DNA of 64,000 bases from Stappia sp. ES.058 (GCF_900105595.1 NZ_LT629784.1:744001-808000), one strand, 5' to 3'. Counted from the stretch's first letter, positions 41,837 to 52,768 are shown. Program-made: numbers and translations. The notes: generated by a model not told the origin, from the letters alone.

Positions 41837-43275
41837 CCATCGGCAGCCGGGCAATGGGGCGTATGATCGGATTCTGGCAGCGATTGGGCACGCGGTTCTT
41901 GCCGTTCGCCGATGCCGCGTCGCCGGATTTGCCGCTCGGCCGGCTGCTGCGGCTGTCGTTGTTTCAGGTTTCTGTCGGCATGGCGGCGGTTCTGCTGACC
42001 GGCACGCTCAACCGGGTGATGATCCTGGAGCTGGGCGTTCCCACCAGCCTCGTGGCGCTGATGGTCGCCATTCCCGTGCTTGCAGCGCCGTTTCGCGTCC
42101 TCATGGGCCACCGCTCGGACACATATGTGTCCGCGCTCGGCTGGCGCAGGGTGCCGTTTATCTGGCTCGGCACTTTGATGCAGTTTGGCGGTCTTGCCTT
42201 CATGCCCTTCGCGCTGCTGCTGCTTCAGTCGCAAACGCTGGGTCCGCAGTGGGCCGGGCCGGTGGCTGCGGCCTTCGCCTTCCTGCTGACCGGCATCGGC
42301 ATGCATATGGCCCAAACGGCAGGTCTGGCGCTGGCGACCGACCTTGCAGCGGAAAAGACCCGCCCGCGCGTCGTCGCCCTCGTCTACGTCATGCTGCTCG
42401 TCGGCATGGTGCTCGCATCAATTGCCTTCGGTCTGCTGCTCTCCGACTTTTCCGCGATGCGCCTCATCCAGGTGGTGCAGGGTGCCGCGGTCATGACCGT
42501 GCTGATCAATGTGGTCGCACTTTGGAAGCAGGAGCCGCGCCGTCCGCAGGCCACGCGCGCGGGACGGGAGGTGCAGGGCTTCAAGGAGGCCATCGCGGCC
42601 TATCGGCAAAACCCCCATATGGCCCGGTTCCTGATCGGAGTGGGTCTCGGATCGGCGGCCTTCAGCATGCAGGACGTGCTGCTTGAGCCCTACGGTGGCG
42701 AAATCCTTGGCCTCAGCGTCAGCCAGACAACGCTTCTCACCGCCGTCTGGGCGGGCGGAACGCTGGCCGGTTTCGCGCTTGCCGGGCGTTTGTTGCTCCG
42801 GGGCATGAACATGCACCGCATGGCGGCCTGTGGCGCGTTGATCGGCGTTTTCGCTTTTGCAGCGGTGATTTTCTCCGGCCCCGTCGGCTCTGCCACGCTG
42901 TTTCGCATCGGGACGCTGGCCATCGGCTTCGGCGGCGGCCTGTTTGCCGTGGGCACCATGCTGGCGGCAATGGATCTGGCGGACCAGACCGACGCGGGCT
43001 TCGCCATCGGGGCTTTCAGCGCGGTGCAGGCCACCGCCATCGGCCTTGGCCTTGCGGTTGGCGGCGTCACCCGTGACGTGGTCAACATGCTGGCGCTGGA
43101 GGGAAGCTTCGGGGCGGCTCTTACCACGGCGTCGACGGGCTACAATGTCGTCTACAACATAGAAATCGTACTTCTTTTCATGAGTTTGGCCGTTCTCGGG
43201 CCGCTTGCGGGCAAGCGGTTTGCGGGCGGGCGCGATGGGCTCAGGCAGTTCGGGTTGGCCGATCTTCCAGGATGA
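41833..43275 (+). CDS. lhaA: LhaA, PucC-family LH1 assembly membrane protein
   Basis: The ATG at 41833 overlaps the bchM stop; longer in-frame ORFs start inside bchM. The 480-residue twelve-helix protein shows family motifs LNRVMILELGVPTSLVALM, FRVLMGHRSDTYVSALGWRR and MQDVLLEPYGGEILGLS. LhaA helps LH1 assembly, probably by delivering bacteriochlorophyll. Its place between bchM and puhA matches other clusters and distinguishes it from the second family member at 27984. Confidence 0.94.
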   Translation: MTIGSRAMGRMIGFWQRLGTRFLPFADAASPDLPLGRLLRLSLFQVSVGMAAVLLTGTLNRVMILELGVPTSLVALMVAIPVLAAPFRVLMGHRSDTYVSALGWRRVPFIWLGTLMQFGGLAFMPFALLLLQSQTLGPQWAGPVAAAFAFLLTGIGMHMAQTAGLALATDLAAEKTRPRVVALVYVMLLVGMVLASIAFGLLLSDFSAMRLIQVVQGAAVMTVLINVVALWKQEPRRPQATRAGREVQGFKEAIAAYRQNPHMARFLIGVGLGSAAFSMQDVLLEPYGGEILGLSVSQTTLLTAVWAGGTLAGFALAGRLLLRGMNMHRMAACGALIGVFAFAAVIFSGPVGSATLFRIGTLAIGFGGGLFAVGTMLAAMDLADQTDAGFAIGAFSAVQATAIGLGLAVGGVTRDVVNMLALEGSFGAALTTASTGYNVVYNIEIVLLFMSLAVLGPLAGKRFAGGRDGLRQFGLADLPG

Positions 43276-43302
43276 GCCGGAAATGACAAAGGGAGGTCCG
43301 TC

Positions 43303-44091
43303 ATGGAAACCGGATCAATTGTTGGTAGCATCGATGTCGCTCAAGTCACGCTCTATGCGTTCTGGGTCTTTTTCGCGAGCCTGATCTGGTACATCCGCAA
43401 GGAAGACCGGCGCGAGGGCTATCCGCTGGAAGACGACGTCTCGGGCGCTTACAACAAGGACCCGTGGCTGTTTCTGGCCCAGCCAAAGACATTCGTCCTG
43501 CCGCATGGCAATGGCACCGTCTCCTTTCCCAACAACGACCGCGACGCGCGTCCGATCGCTGCAGAGCGCACGGCCCGGTTTCCCGGTGCACCGCTCCAGC
43601 CTACCGGCGACCCGATGCTTGGCGGAGTCGGACCCGGATCGTGGGCCCAGCGCGCGGACCGGCCCGACCAGACGCATGAGGGCACGGCGAAGATCGTTCC
43701 CATGCGGGTCGCCACCGATTATTCCGTTGCCGTCGGGGACCGGGATCCGCGCGGCATGCGGGTGTTCGGCTGCGACAAGGCGATGGCCGGCACGGTGACC
43801 GACATCTGGGTCGATCGCTCGGAACAGATGATCCGTTATCTCGAGGTCGAAATCGGGACGGATGACGCCAAGCGAACCGTTCTGCTTCCCATGACCTTCT
43901 GTGTCTACAAGGAGGCGCGCGGCGCCGTGAAGGTGGTTTATGTGCATGCGATCACCTCGGAGCAGTTCGGCCATGTTCCCGGTCTGGCAACCCCGGATCA
44001 GGTGACGCTTCTGGAGGAGGAGAAGGTCGTGGCCTATTATGGCGGCGGTCAGCTCTATGCAACGCCCCAACGCGCGGAGCCGCTGGTATGA
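43303..44091 (+). CDS. puhA: Photosynthetic reaction centre H subunit
   Basis: A 262-residue protein with one N-terminal membrane helix (VTLYAFWVFFASLIWYI) followed by RKEDRREGYPLE and a cytoplasmic PRC-barrel domain with KIVPMRVATDYSVAVGDRDPRGM. H caps the L-M core and guides protons to QB. GGGAGG precedes the start. A 4-bp overlap couples it to puhB. Confidence 0.97.
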   Translation: METGSIVGSIDVAQVTLYAFWVFFASLIWYIRKEDRREGYPLEDDVSGAYNKDPWLFLAQPKTFVLPHGNGTVSFPNNDRDARPIAAERTARFPGAPLQPTGDPMLGGVGPGSWAQRADRPDQTHEGTAKIVPMRVATDYSVAVGDRDPRGMRVFGCDKAMAGTVTDIWVDRSEQMIRYLEVEIGTDDAKRTVLLPMTFCVYKEARGAVKVVYVHAITSEQFGHVPGLATPDQVTLLEEEKVVAYYGGGQLYATPQRAEPLV

Positions 44092-44783
44092 GCGGCCAGG
44101 ACAAGTCTCCGGAGCACGACTTCGAGCCCGTTCCCGGTCTTCCGGAGGATCTGCCAGAGGGTGAATTCATCCTGTGGCAGGGTCGCCCCGAAATGCGCCA
44201 TGTGGCGCGGCGTGTCCTCAAGACGCGCTGGATCGCGGCCTATTTTCTCGCGATCGTCGGCTGGGCGCTGGTGGCGGGATATTATGACGGTCGTCCCCTT
44301 GGCTACGTGCTGTTTTCCGCAGGTGCCCTGACGACGATGGCCGCCATCGTCCTGATCCTCGCCGAGGGGTTCGCCTGGGCGATCAACCGCACGACGCTCT
44401 ACACGATCACCAACGCCCGGGTGGTGTTGCGGATCGGCGTCGCGCTGTCGGTCACGTTCAACCTGCCTTACGCCGAAATCGTCGAGGCGAGCGTGGACAG
44501 GCGCTCGGATGGAAGTGGAACGATCGCGCTGAAGCTGAAACCCGATGTCCGGCTGTCCTGGCTGATCCTGTGGCCGCATGCGCGCGGATGGCGGTTCGCC
44601 CATCCCGAACCGGCGATGATTTGCCTTCCTGACGTCGTTTCGGTCGCCGGTTTGCTGGCGAAGGAACTGAAGACGCAGGTTGGTGGGTCCCTCGAGGCTT
44701 CGGCAGAGGCGGCCGTTGCCGCAGCGAACCGACCAACCCGCGCGGTTCGCGGCCTGCGCCAATCTGCATCCCTGACAGGTTAG
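44088..44783 (+). CDS. puhB: Reaction centre assembly protein PuhB
   Basis: A 231-residue protein with two to three membrane helices in the middle and a PH-like domain (EGEFILWQGRPEMRHVARRVLKTRW, YTITNARVVLRIG). PuhB binds and helps assemble the reaction centre. The family layout puhA-B-C is preserved and its start lies in the puhA stop. Confidence 0.94.
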   Translation: MSGQDKSPEHDFEPVPGLPEDLPEGEFILWQGRPEMRHVARRVLKTRWIAAYFLAIVGWALVAGYYDGRPLGYVLFSAGALTTMAAIVLILAEGFAWAINRTTLYTITNARVVLRIGVALSVTFNLPYAEIVEASVDRRSDGSGTIALKLKPDVRLSWLILWPHARGWRFAHPEPAMICLPDVVSVAGLLAKELKTQVGGSLEASAEAAVAAANRPTRAVRGLRQSASLTG

Positions 44784-44792
44784 GAGAGTGAT

Positions 44793-45302
44793 GTGACCGT
44801 TTTCGCAAGACCCGAGGACATGCAGCCGCAAACGCCGAAGCAGGCCTCCTGGTCGGCATTTCCCCGGGTTCCGTTGTTTGGCGCCCTCGGGTTGGTTGCC
44901 TTTGTTTTTGCGGCGGTTATTTTCGGTCAGACGACGGAAATCGGAACGGTGCGCAATGAGATCGGAAAGCCTGTCGACATGCGCGACATTCTTCTCGCGG
45001 AACGCTCCGACGGCGCGATCATGGTCGTTGACGCAACGACACGGGCTGCGATCACGCGGCTTGAGCCGGGCCAGGGGGGCTTTGCCGCCGGCGCCTTGCC
45101 GGCACTGAAGCGCATCCGCCTCGTCGAGGAAGCTCCGCAGGATCTGCCCTACCGGGTGATCCGTTGGGACAGCGGCGCGGTTTCGGTCTCCGATACCGCG
45201 ACGGGTGAACGCATTTATCTGAATGCCTTTGGATCCGACATCGTCGCCCAGTTCGTCGGATTTCTGGACAGGGGTGTTCAGGATAATACAGGGGAGAAAT
45301 GA
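44793..45302 (+). CDS. puhC: Reaction centre/LH1 assembly protein PuhC (GTG start)
   Basis: Start is GTG at 44793, 8 bp after a TAGGAGAG ribosome site; no suitable ATG lies nearby. The 169-residue protein has a short cytoplasmic N-terminus, one helix (FGALGLVAFVFAAVIFGQ) and a periplasmic domain with RSDGAIMVVDATTRAAI and GERIYLNAFGSDIVAQFV. PuhC supports LH1/RC reorganisation. It overlaps the next gene by 4 bp. Confidence 0.92.
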   Translation: MTVFARPEDMQPQTPKQASWSAFPRVPLFGALGLVAFVFAAVIFGQTTEIGTVRNEIGKPVDMRDILLAERSDGAIMVVDATTRAAITRLEPGQGGFAAGALPALKRIRLVEEAPQDLPYRVIRWDSGAVSVSDTATGERIYLNAFGSDIVAQFVGFLDRGVQDNTGEK

Positions 45303-45610
45303 CCATGGCGAAACTGTCCCTCTTGTCGCGCAAGCGCGTCGAGGTGCCCTGCACCGTGGAGATCAACAACACCTTCGATCAGCTCGGCGCGCATGTGCGC
45401 TTCGACAATGGCGCCGTGGTTCATCCGGGTGACGAGGTGATGGTGCATGGCGCGCCCGTCGCGGTGCCCTATGGCGAGTGCCAGAGCTTCCGCCGCACCG
45501 CGACGATCACCCGCGCCAGCCGGCTCGAGCGGGCCTGGACCCGCGCCACCGGCGATTTCGAATTCATGGAACTTTGCGAATTCTCCTTCTCCGAAAGGGC
45601 AACGCTATGA
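45299..45610 (+). CDS. Conserved puh-acsF operon protein
   Basis: A 103-residue soluble protein encoded between puhC and acsF with ATGA overlaps on both sides. MAKLSLLSRKRVEVPCTVEIN and MVHGAPVAVPYGECQSFRRTATITRAS are features of the conserved ORF found at this place in other alphaproteobacterial clusters. Its role is unknown; position suggests help to the cyclase or to the reaction centre assembly. The internal ATG at 45305 may also be used. Confidence 0.8.
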   Translation: MTMAKLSLLSRKRVEVPCTVEINNTFDQLGAHVRFDNGAVVHPGDEVMVHGAPVAVPYGECQSFRRTATITRASRLERAWTRATGDFEFMELCEFSFSERATL

Positions 45611-46695
45611 ACACCCACGTCGCTCCGAAGACCGGAAACCCCGAAGCGGTGCCTGTCAATGAATCGACCAAGGCGGCGCTTGAATCGACGATGCTCAACC
45701 CGCGGTTTTACACCACCGACTTCGAAGAGCTCGACCGCATCGACGTCAGCAGCGTGCGCGGAGAGTGGGACGTGCTGATCGCCGAGCTGAAATCCGATCC
45801 CAACAAGGGGCACTTCAAGCGCAACGCCGACTGGGACGATCTCGATATCGAGGGCTTGCCCGACGATCTGCGAAAGGAACTCGTCGATTTCCTCGTGAGC
45901 TCGCTCACGGCGGAGTTTTCAGGCTGTGTGCTCTACAAGGAAATGAAACGGCGCGGGTCGAACCCCGACATCTGCGAGCTCTTCGGCTATATGAGCCGCG
46001 ACGAATCCCGCCATGCCGGCTTCATCAACGATGCCCTGAAGGAATTCGGCATTGGCGTGAACATGGGCTTTCTCGCAAAGGCGAAGAAATACACGTTCTT
46101 CAAGCCCAAGTTCATCTACTACGCGACCTACCTGTCGGAGAAGATCGGCTACGCCCGCTACATCACCATCTTCCGGCACCTCGAACAGCATCCCGAACGC
46201 CGCTTCCACCCGATCTTCAAGTGGTTCCGCGAGTGGTGCAACGACGAGTTCCGCCACGGCGAGGCCTTCTCGCTGTTGATGCGCAGCGACCCGAAGCTGC
46301 TCGCCGGGCGCAACAAATACTGGATCAAGTTCTTCCTGCTCGCCGTTTTCGCGACGATGTATGTGCGCGATCACGCTAGGCCCGCTTTCCACAAGGGCCT
46401 TGGCGTCGACATCGAGGACTACGACATGAAGGTGTTCCGCATTACCTCGGAAATCACCCGCCAGGTGTTCCCGCTGGTTCTCGATCTCGACAACCCGGCG
46501 CTGCTCAGGGGGTTCCGTCGACTGAACCGGATCAACACGCGCATGAACGCAGCCGTCGAGCGTGGCGGGATCCGCGGTACCATCGGCAAGGCGGTCTGGA
46601 GCACGGCGGCGGCCGTTGTCTTCGCCGGGGTGTACTTCATCCCCACCAAGTCCAATGAAATTCCGCGAGTCAGCCGGCTTGAGCCGGTCTGGTAG
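45607..46695 (+). CDS. acsF: Aerobic Mg-protoporphyrin IX monomethyl ester cyclase
   Basis: The ATG at 45607 overlaps the previous stop and gives MNTHVAPKTG. The 362-residue di-iron enzyme has the ferritin-like ligand motifs EFSGCVLYKEMKRR, DESRHAGF and EWCNDEFRHGEAF, and the family phrase MLNPRFYTTDF. It forms ring E using O2, which points to pigment synthesis under oxic conditions. The oxygen-independent BchE is not in the window. Confidence 0.96.
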   Translation: MNTHVAPKTGNPEAVPVNESTKAALESTMLNPRFYTTDFEELDRIDVSSVRGEWDVLIAELKSDPNKGHFKRNADWDDLDIEGLPDDLRKELVDFLVSSLTAEFSGCVLYKEMKRRGSNPDICELFGYMSRDESRHAGFINDALKEFGIGVNMGFLAKAKKYTFFKPKFIYYATYLSEKIGYARYITIFRHLEQHPERRFHPIFKWFREWCNDEFRHGEAFSLLMRSDPKLLAGRNKYWIKFFLLAVFATMYVRDHARPAFHKGLGVDIEDYDMKVFRITSEITRQVFPLVLDLDNPALLRGFRRLNRINTRMNAAVERGGIRGTIGKAVWSTAAAVVFAGVYFIPTKSNEIPRVSRLEPVW

Positions 46696-46707
46696 GGGAG
46701 AAGCGCT

Positions 46708-47604
46708 GTGCTCGATCTCGCGATAGCCGGCCTTGTGGCGATTTTTGTGTGGTGGCTTGCGACCGGTGTGGTCATGTTCGCCGCCTGGCAAAGCGATCGA
46801 TGGCAGAAGTGGCTCATGGTGGGGTTCACCGGCGTGGCTCTCGCCGGTTGCGGGGGGCTTTACGCAAGTTCGGGCATGCAAAGCGTGACCGGTACCTATC
46901 TGGGGTTCGGCAGCGCGCTGGCGGTGTGGGCCTGGCTGGAAGCGACCTTCCTGTTCGGAATGATCACGGGCCCGCGTCATAGCCGCTGTCCCGGCGGGGC
47001 GCGGGGTCTGCGACGGTTCCGCCTTGCCTTTCTCGCCGTGCGCGATCACGAACTGGCCCTGCTGGCGGGAGGCGCGATCGTCACGCTTCTCGTTGCCGGC
47101 GGCGACAATCATGCTGGCCTGTGGACCTATCTCCTGCTTTGGGGAATGCGCCTGAGCGCCAAGCTCAACATCTTCATGGGTGCGCCGCGTGCCGCAAGCG
47201 TTCTCATCCCCAAGCGGCTGCGCTACCTGACGAGCTATTTTCGCACTGATCGCATCAGCTGGCTCCTGCCGGTCACGATCGTTCTCTCGATCTATCCGCT
47301 CTGGTCCCTGATGTCTCTTGCCCTGGGCGAAGCGGACACGCATCGTGCCGTTGCCTTTATGCTGCTCACGACCTTCATGGCGCTTGCCGTCCTTGAGCAC
47401 ATCTTTCTGGTGCTGCCCGTCTCCGACGAGCAGCTTTGGCTGTGGGCCACGCGGGACCGCGCCGCGTCAGGCTCCTGTGACACCATCGACCTCAACTGCG
47501 GCGATGGTCGCAGTCCGACCCATTCGACACCTGCCCGACCCGCCCCCGGCGAGACGCGCGCGCAAATCACAACACACAAGCGGGGGACCACCTCATGGAC
47601 ATGA
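46708..47604 (+). CDS. puhE: PuhE, photosystem assembly membrane protein (GTG start)
   Basis: Start GTG 46708 follows AGGGGAGA. The 298-residue protein has seven or more helices and the PuhE-type stretch [19 protein letters not shown] and [15 protein letters not shown]; it belongs to the DUF3623 family found in puh operons. A Pro/Ala/Arg-rich tail runs past the last helix into the overlap with hemA (10 bp). The exact function is unsettled; loss affects reaction centre and LH1 accumulation in Rhodobacter. Confidence 0.92.
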   Translation: MLDLAIAGLVAIFVWWLATGVVMFAAWQSDRWQKWLMVGFTGVALAGCGGLYASSGMQSVTGTYLGFGSALAVWAWLEATFLFGMITGPRHSRCPGGARGLRRFRLAFLAVRDHELALLAGGAIVTLLVAGGDNHAGLWTYLLLWGMRLSAKLNIFMGAPRAASVLIPKRLRYLTSYFRTDRISWLLPVTIVLSIYPLWSLMSLALGEADTHRAVAFMLLTTFMALAVLEHIFLVLPVSDEQLWLWATRDRAASGSCDTIDLNCGDGRSPTHSTPARPAPGETRAQITTHKRGTTSWT

Positions 47605-48812
47605 AGACCTATTTCGCGCAGGCGCTGGACGGACTGCGCGATGCAGGCAACTATCGCGTGTTCGCCGACCTGGAGCGCATGGCGGGGGAGTTTCCGCGCG
47701 CGGTGCGCTATCGCGACGACGGCAGTCAGCATGATGTGACCGTGTGGTGTTCAAATGATTATCTGGGCATGGGCCAGCACCCGTCGGTGACGGCCGCCAT
47801 GAAGGACGCCATTGATCGTTGCGGCGCCGGGGCTGGCGGGACGCGAAACATCTCCGGCACGAACCACTATCATGTTGCGCTCGAAGCGGAACTCGCCGAG
47901 CTGCATGGCAAGCAAGCCGCACTCATCTTCACATCCGGCTATGTGTCCAACTGGGCGGCGCTCGGGACGCTCGCCGCGCGCATTCCCGGATGCATCGTGT
48001 TTTCCGATGCGCTCAACCACGCCTCGATGATCGAGGGCATTCGCCACTCGCGGGCCGAAAAGTGTGTCTGGAAGCACAACTCGCCGGAAGATCTCGATCG
48101 CCTTCTCTCGCGTGCCGATCCGGCCAGGCCGAAACTCGTTGCCTTTGAAAGCGTCTATTCGATGGACGGGGACATCGCCCCGATCGCGGAGATCTGTGAG
48201 GTCGCCGAAAAGCACGGTGCGATGACCTATCTGGATGAGGTGCATGGCGTTGGTCTCTACGGGCCGCGCGGCGGCGGCGTGGCCGAACGCGAAGGCCTGA
48301 TGGACCGCCTTACGGTAATCGAGGGTACGCTGGGCAAGGCCTTCGGCGTCATGGGCGGCTATATTGCGGCCGACCGCGATCTTTGCGATTTCGTTCGCTC
48401 TTTCGCCTCGGGCTTCATCTTTACCACCGCACTGCCGCCGGCGCTTGCGGCAGGCGCCACCGCTTCGATCCGGCACCTGAAAACAAGCGGCGAGGAGCGC
48501 CGACTTCAGGCGGATCGCGTGGCACAGTTGCGGGCAAGACTCGACCGAAACGGGATTCCGCATATGCCGAACCCGAGCCATATCGTTCCGGTCATGGTCG
48601 GCAATGCCGCGAAGTGCAAATGGCTTTCGGACTTGCTCCTCGACGGTTACGGGATCTACGTTCAGCCGATCAATTATCCGACCGTTCCGGAAGGGACGGA
48701 ACGGCTACGTTTCACGCCGTCGCCGCTGCACAGCGACGACGACATCGATCATCTGGTGCGTGCGCTGAATGACCTTTGGTCCCAATGCGCCCTGTCGCGC
48801 GCGGTGGCATGA
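47595..48812 (+). CDS. hemA: 5-aminolevulinate synthase
   Basis: A 405-residue PLP enzyme condensing glycine and succinyl-CoA (Shemin pathway), first step of tetrapyrrole synthesis. Motifs include [44 protein letters not shown] and [12 protein letters not shown] with the PLP Lys248. Its position after puhE, inside the superoperon, ties precursor supply to PpsR control. Whether the genome has a second, housekeeping copy cannot be seen here. Confidence 0.97.
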   Translation: MDMKTYFAQALDGLRDAGNYRVFADLERMAGEFPRAVRYRDDGSQHDVTVWCSNDYLGMGQHPSVTAAMKDAIDRCGAGAGGTRNISGTNHYHVALEAELAELHGKQAALIFTSGYVSNWAALGTLAARIPGCIVFSDALNHASMIEGIRHSRAEKCVWKHNSPEDLDRLLSRADPARPKLVAFESVYSMDGDIAPIAEICEVAEKHGAMTYLDEVHGVGLYGPRGGGVAEREGLMDRLTVIEGTLGKAFGVMGGYIAADRDLCDFVRSFASGFIFTTALPPALAAGATASIRHLKTSGEERRLQADRVAQLRARLDRNGIPHMPNPSHIVPVMVGNAAKCKWLSDLLLDGYGIYVQPINYPTVPEGTERLRFTPSPLHSDDDIDHLVRALNDLWSQCALSRAVA

Positions 48813-48897
48813 CGACATCCCGCGGCCGGGCGGATGCGCGACCGCTGACAAGGGGTGGGCGCGCCTGGTGCGACCGGCCGCTGCCCTGGAGAGTGCG

Positions 48898-49425
48898 ATG
48901 ACCGCATCGACCGACATCATCATTCCCGCGATCGCGGGGGACGGGTCCCTGTTCCCGATCGAGAAACTGCAGGCGCACCGCGAGGCGGTCTTTCATCTGG
49001 CGATATCGGTGTTCGTGTTCGACGGGACCCATCTGCTGATCCAGCAGCGGGCGGAATCGAAATACCATTGCGGCGGCCTGTGGGCGAACACCTGCTGCTC
49101 GCATCCCAACTGGAACGAGACGGTCGAGGCCTGCGCCTCGCGCCGGATCGGCGAGGAACTCGGGATCTCGGTGCCGCTGGAGCGGCGCCGCACCGTGGAA
49201 TACTCCGCCGATGTCGGCGGCGGGCTGCACGAACACGAGCGGGTCGCGATGTTTGTCGCCAGTGTCGATCGCGCGACGCTCGCGCTCGACGCCAATCCGG
49301 ATGAGGTGATGGCCACCCGCTGGGTCACGCCCGCCGGGCTTTGCATCGAAATGCGCGCTCATCCCGAGCGTTTCACTCCCTGGTTCAAGCTCTATGTCGA
49401 GCGCTATCCGGATCTTGCAATCTGA
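48898..49425 (+). CDS. idi: Isopentenyl-diphosphate delta-isomerase, type I
   Basis: The start at 48898 follows CTGGAGAG at 7 bp. The 175-residue Nudix-fold enzyme has the catalytic Cys in WANTCCSHPNWNET and the Glu-rich RRIGEELGI Nudix-like helix; FTPWFKLYVE closes it. It interconverts IPP and DMAPP for the geranylgeranyl tail and carotenoids. It is the last gene of the superoperon that starts with bchF. Confidence 0.95.
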   Translation: MTASTDIIIPAIAGDGSLFPIEKLQAHREAVFHLAISVFVFDGTHLLIQQRAESKYHCGGLWANTCCSHPNWNETVEACASRRIGEELGISVPLERRRTVEYSADVGGGLHEHERVAMFVASVDRATLALDANPDEVMATRWVTPAGLCIEMRAHPERFTPWFKLYVERYPDLAI

Positions 49426-49607
49426 CGCTGACCGGACACGCCAAGGTATTATCCATCCTTACATTCACCTGCCAACGAACCGGCGGAATTTTCGGGACGC
49501 CCGATCCGGCGGTCGCCCGTGCCGTGTCGCAGGGAGCTGTCGGCCCTGCACCGGAATGAGGCGTGTCGCGGAGTCCGCGATTGTTGGCGGACGCGATTTT
49601 TCCGGGG

Positions 49608-49642
49608 GCAAAAAAGAACGCCGGGCGCTGGGCCCGGCGTTC
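49608..49642 (-). terminator. Strong rho-independent terminator of the puf operon
   Basis: A perfect 11-bp stem GAACGCCGGGC/GCCCGGCGTTC with a 4- to 5-nt loop is followed on the minus strand by a run of six T (TTTTTTGCC). It ends the pufC transcript and faces the convergent bchF-idi superoperon. The region 49426-49607 between idi and this hairpin holds no gene. Confidence 0.9.
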
Positions 49643-49704
49643 GGTTTCTTGGTGGGGAAGGCGCGCCCGACCGGCGCGCGTTTGCGTTTTTACCGGGCCC
49701 TTTT

Positions 49705-50871
49705 CTACTGGACCGCGACCTTCACGCCATCACCCCTTGTCGGTTCTGGCAATACGGGTGCCAGGCTTGAGGTTGTCTCCGGTTCCGGCGCCGGCTCCAG
49801 GGTCAGCGTTTCGCCCGGAACATAGGTGCTGTAGTCCGGCACGCCGGTCTGGGTCTTTCTCGACAGCGCGTCGACGTAGTCCTCGATCATCGAGACGCCG
49901 TAGAGGGGCTTCTGCACACCGTTGTGGCAGGTTGCGCAGCTGACCTTGTAGACATCGCCGGCCGGCCCCTTGCGGCTGTCCGGGAATATGGGCGTCAGAC
50001 CGACCAGATAGTCGTTGTTGAGGGCCCGCGACATGCGGATCCCGTGCCAGGCCGTCACCCGCTGCGGCGGGCTCTGGTCCCAGTCGTTGAAGGCGCGCGA
50101 GTTGTGGCAAGTCGTGCAGTTGGCGCCCAGGCTTTCAGACATGTGCATCATCAGCGACCAGGTGTTTTCCGTTTCCTTGGTGCCGGCCGGATTGGTTCCG
50201 GTCGGCAGAGCGGTGTTGGAATGGACGCGGATGGTCTTGTCGTCGAGGAGATAGTCCTCCAGGGCGTTTTGCGGCAGCGAGGACCCGCCGCCGAACTTCG
50301 CGACGACATTCTGCCCGGCCCGGTATCCGGCCATGCCGGGTGCGGGTTCCGGCGAGGTGTCGCGCGACCAGACATTGGCCGGGATCGCCTGTCCGCGGTG
50401 GCAGGTGTAGCAGGTCACGCCGACCTGTTGCACATGCGGCGTCCAGTCCTCGTTGATCGCCTGCGTCATCTGGATCATTCGCCTTGAGACGACCTTTTGA
50501 TAGACGTCGTCGGTGGCGAAATTCTCGGCATTGTGACAGTAAGTGCAACCTTCTTCTGGGGCGACCCACTCGGTGATCGCCGCCATGAACTGGTTGAACT
50601 GGTCATCGGACAGGTGACCGAGAACCTGGACGTTCTCGTAGACGTCACCGGCCCGATCGCCTTCAGGATCGGCTTCCCAGGGGGCGGGCGGGACGACATT
50701 CGCCGCCTTGAGTGCCGCCTCGCTTTCCCGGTCCCTGGATTTGTACATGCCGGTTCCGCGATAGCCGATCTGCTCGGTGTCGACCGGGGGAAGATCCCAG
50801 TCCGTGCCGACGAAGCTCGCCACGGCAAGCAAGGCGCCTGCTCCAGCGGCCATAGGTAGCCAGAGGTTCAT
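49705..50871 (-). CDS. pufC: Reaction centre tetrahaem cytochrome c subunit
   Basis: Start at 50871 overlaps the pufM stop (ATGA). The 388-residue protein starts with a membrane-anchor helix ([20 protein letters not shown]) without a lipobox Cys, so it is membrane-anchored by the helix, unlike the Blastochloris lipoprotein. Four CxxCH haem motifs are present: CTYCHN, CYTCHRG, CTTCHNS and CATCHNG. It re-reduces the special pair. Its presence and the lack of pufX distinguish this cluster from Rhodobacter. Confidence 0.97.
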   Translation of the reverse strand: MNLWLPMAAGAGALLAVASFVGTDWDLPPVDTEQIGYRGTGMYKSRDRESEAALKAANVVPPAPWEADPEGDRAGDVYENVQVLGHLSDDQFNQFMAAITEWVAPEEGCTYCHNAENFATDDVYQKVVSRRMIQMTQAINEDWTPHVQQVGVTCYTCHRGQAIPANVWSRDTSPEPAPGMAGYRAGQNVVAKFGGGSSLPQNALEDYLLDDKTIRVHSNTALPTGTNPAGTKETENTWSLMMHMSESLGANCTTCHNSRAFNDWDQSPPQRVTAWHGIRMSRALNNDYLVGLTPIFPDSRKGPAGDVYKVSCATCHNGVQKPLYGVSMIEDYVDALSRKTQTGVPDYSTYVPGETLTLEPAPEPETTSSLAPVLPEPTRGDGVKVAVQ

Positions 50872-51845
50872 TGTCCGCCTCCTGTCATTGCCGGGTCGAC
50901 AACGCCCGGATAGATGTCGGGGAGCGGCGCGACGATGCCGTGCTTGATGCCCCAAAGGTACCAGTTGTCGACGACCGTGCCGGTCAGCAGGATGCCGATT
51001 CCGCCGGTCAGCGGGGTCAGGACGGCGAACCACCAGGCCCAGCGGTGAACGGATTCCATCGTGGCGTTGAAGCCCATGGTCCAGCGCCAGAAGAGCGCGG
51101 CGCGCTCCGAGGCCGTTCCACGGTCGCTGATCTGCTCAAGCTCGCGCTCGCCGCCATAGCGGGTGACCGCCAGAATGGTCGCACCATGCATGGCGAACAG
51201 CAGGACCGAGCCATAGAGGAAGACGATCGAGAGGCAGTGGAACGGGTTGTAGTAGAGGTTGCCGTAACGGATCGAGAAGGACGCGGTCCAGTCGAGATGC
51301 GGAAAGATGCCGAAGGGGACGGCTTCCGCCCAGCTGCCCATCAGCACCGGCCGGATGAAGCCGAGCACCAGGAACAGCCAGATTGCCGCCGCGAAGGCCC
51401 AGCACACATGGGTGCCCATCTCAAGCTGGCGCGCCCTGCGGTACATGCGCACCCACCACAACAGGACGGACGTCGTGAGGAAGAAGCCGGCGATGATCCA
51501 CCAGCCGCCTTCGCTGAGTGGGGGAATGATCTTCAGGCCGTATTTTGCAGGGGGCGGCTCGAGCGCCAGCCAGAACAGCTGGCGGACGAACTGGACCGGA
51601 TCCCAGCCCACGGATGCCCACATGTTCAGGCCGATGATGAGAAAGGCGATGGCGCCGCAGGCGATCGAGACGGTTCCGAGAAACCCCAGGTAGATCGGCC
51701 CGATCTGCGCGTTGCCGAGGAGACCGGCCAGCCAGAGGTGGAAGGGCCTGCCGCTGCGGGGACTGTCCCCGGCAGGCAGCGGAATGCCTTCCTCAAGCGG
51801 GCCGCGCACCTGCGTCAGCGTAAAGATGTTTTGATACTGAGACAT
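50868..51845 (-). CDS. pufM: Reaction centre M subunit
   Basis: A 325-residue protein with five transmembrane helices. [24 protein letters not shown] contains the D-helix His for the special-pair bacteriochlorophyll and iron region, and [22 protein letters not shown] the C/D region ligands. It pairs with PufL to bind bacteriochlorophylls, bacteriopheophytins, quinones and iron. It follows pufL by 10 bp and overlaps pufC. Confidence 0.97.
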   Translation of the reverse strand: MSQYQNIFTLTQVRGPLEEGIPLPAGDSPRSGRPFHLWLAGLLGNAQIGPIYLGFLGTVSIACGAIAFLIIGLNMWASVGWDPVQFVRQLFWLALEPPPAKYGLKIIPPLSEGGWWIIAGFFLTTSVLLWWVRMYRRARQLEMGTHVCWAFAAAIWLFLVLGFIRPVLMGSWAEAVPFGIFPHLDWTASFSIRYGNLYYNPFHCLSIVFLYGSVLLFAMHGATILAVTRYGGERELEQISDRGTASERAALFWRWTMGFNATMESVHRWAWWFAVLTPLTGGIGILLTGTVVDNWYLWGIKHGIVAPLPDIYPGVVDPAMTGGGQ

Positions 51846-51855
51846 GGCGTGTTCC

Positions 51856-52701
51856 TCAGCTCCAGAAGGGAAGGTTGAGCCACCAGCTCCACCACTGCGG
51901 CCAGCCCTGGTTCCAGAACGGTCCGCTGATGACGATGCAAACGGCGCTCCAGAAACCGGCGTTCAGCGCCAGCACCAGACCAAGCCGGTGAATGCCGAGG
52001 GTGCCGATCGAATAGCCGATGGTGTCGCGGAAGAAGGTGTCCTCGTATTCCGGCGTCTTCATCTCTGCGCGTTTGGACGGGTCGGTCCGGTCGCGGCCGG
52101 GATTGGCGGCGGACAGGATCAGGCCACCGTGCAGAGACAGCGCAAGGGTCGTGGTGAAGAAGAATGTCACCGCGATCATGTGGGCCGGATTGTAATGGAA
52201 GTGCAGATACTGGTAGCCGACGTTCGACACCCAGTCGAGGTGTGAGAAAATCCCGTAGGGAAAGCCATGGCCCCAGGCGCCGAGGAGCAGGGGACGGAAA
52301 ACCACCAGCGTCACATAGGCAAAGATGGCGAAACCGAAGGCGAAGGGCACGTGATAGCCGATGCCGAGCTTGCGGCAGATCTCGACTTCGCGCAGGGCCC
52401 AGGAGACGAAGGACCCGATGGCGCAGACCGTGATGATCTGCCAGAGGCCGCCCTCCTTGAGCGGCGCCAGCGCCAGACCGTAGCTGAGGTCCGGTGGCGC
52501 GATCGAAATGCGCCAGATGTTCCAGGTCGGGCCGATTGCGGCGCCGTAAACGACGAGCGCCGTGCCCGTAATGATGAAAAAGAGACCGACAACTCCGAAA
52601 AAACCGACGTAAAACGGCCCGACCCAAAAGTCGAACAGATCGCCGCCGATGAGGGTGCCGCCGCGCACGCGGTATTTGCGTTCGAAACTGAGCAACGCCA
52701 T
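51856..52701 (-). CDS. pufL: Reaction centre L subunit
   Basis: A 281-residue five-helix protein; [33 protein letters not shown] is the usual start, and [26 protein letters not shown] and [19 protein letters not shown] include the special-pair and iron ligands. It is preceded by a hairpin and separated from pufA by 119 bp. Length matches the family. Confidence 0.97.
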   Translation of the reverse strand: MALLSFERKYRVRGGTLIGGDLFDFWVGPFYVGFFGVVGLFFIITGTALVVYGAAIGPTWNIWRISIAPPDLSYGLALAPLKEGGLWQIITVCAIGSFVSWALREVEICRKLGIGYHVPFAFGFAIFAYVTLVVFRPLLLGAWGHGFPYGIFSHLDWVSNVGYQYLHFHYNPAHMIAVTFFFTTTLALSLHGGLILSAANPGRDRTDPSKRAEMKTPEYEDTFFRDTIGYSIGTLGIHRLGLVLALNAGFWSAVCIVISGPFWNQGWPQWWSWWLNLPFWS

Positions 52702-52768
52702 CGTCGTTCCTCCTGCTTGGTTTGATCCGTGCCAGCGGATAGCCCAGTGGATGTCAGGGAATTTCGGC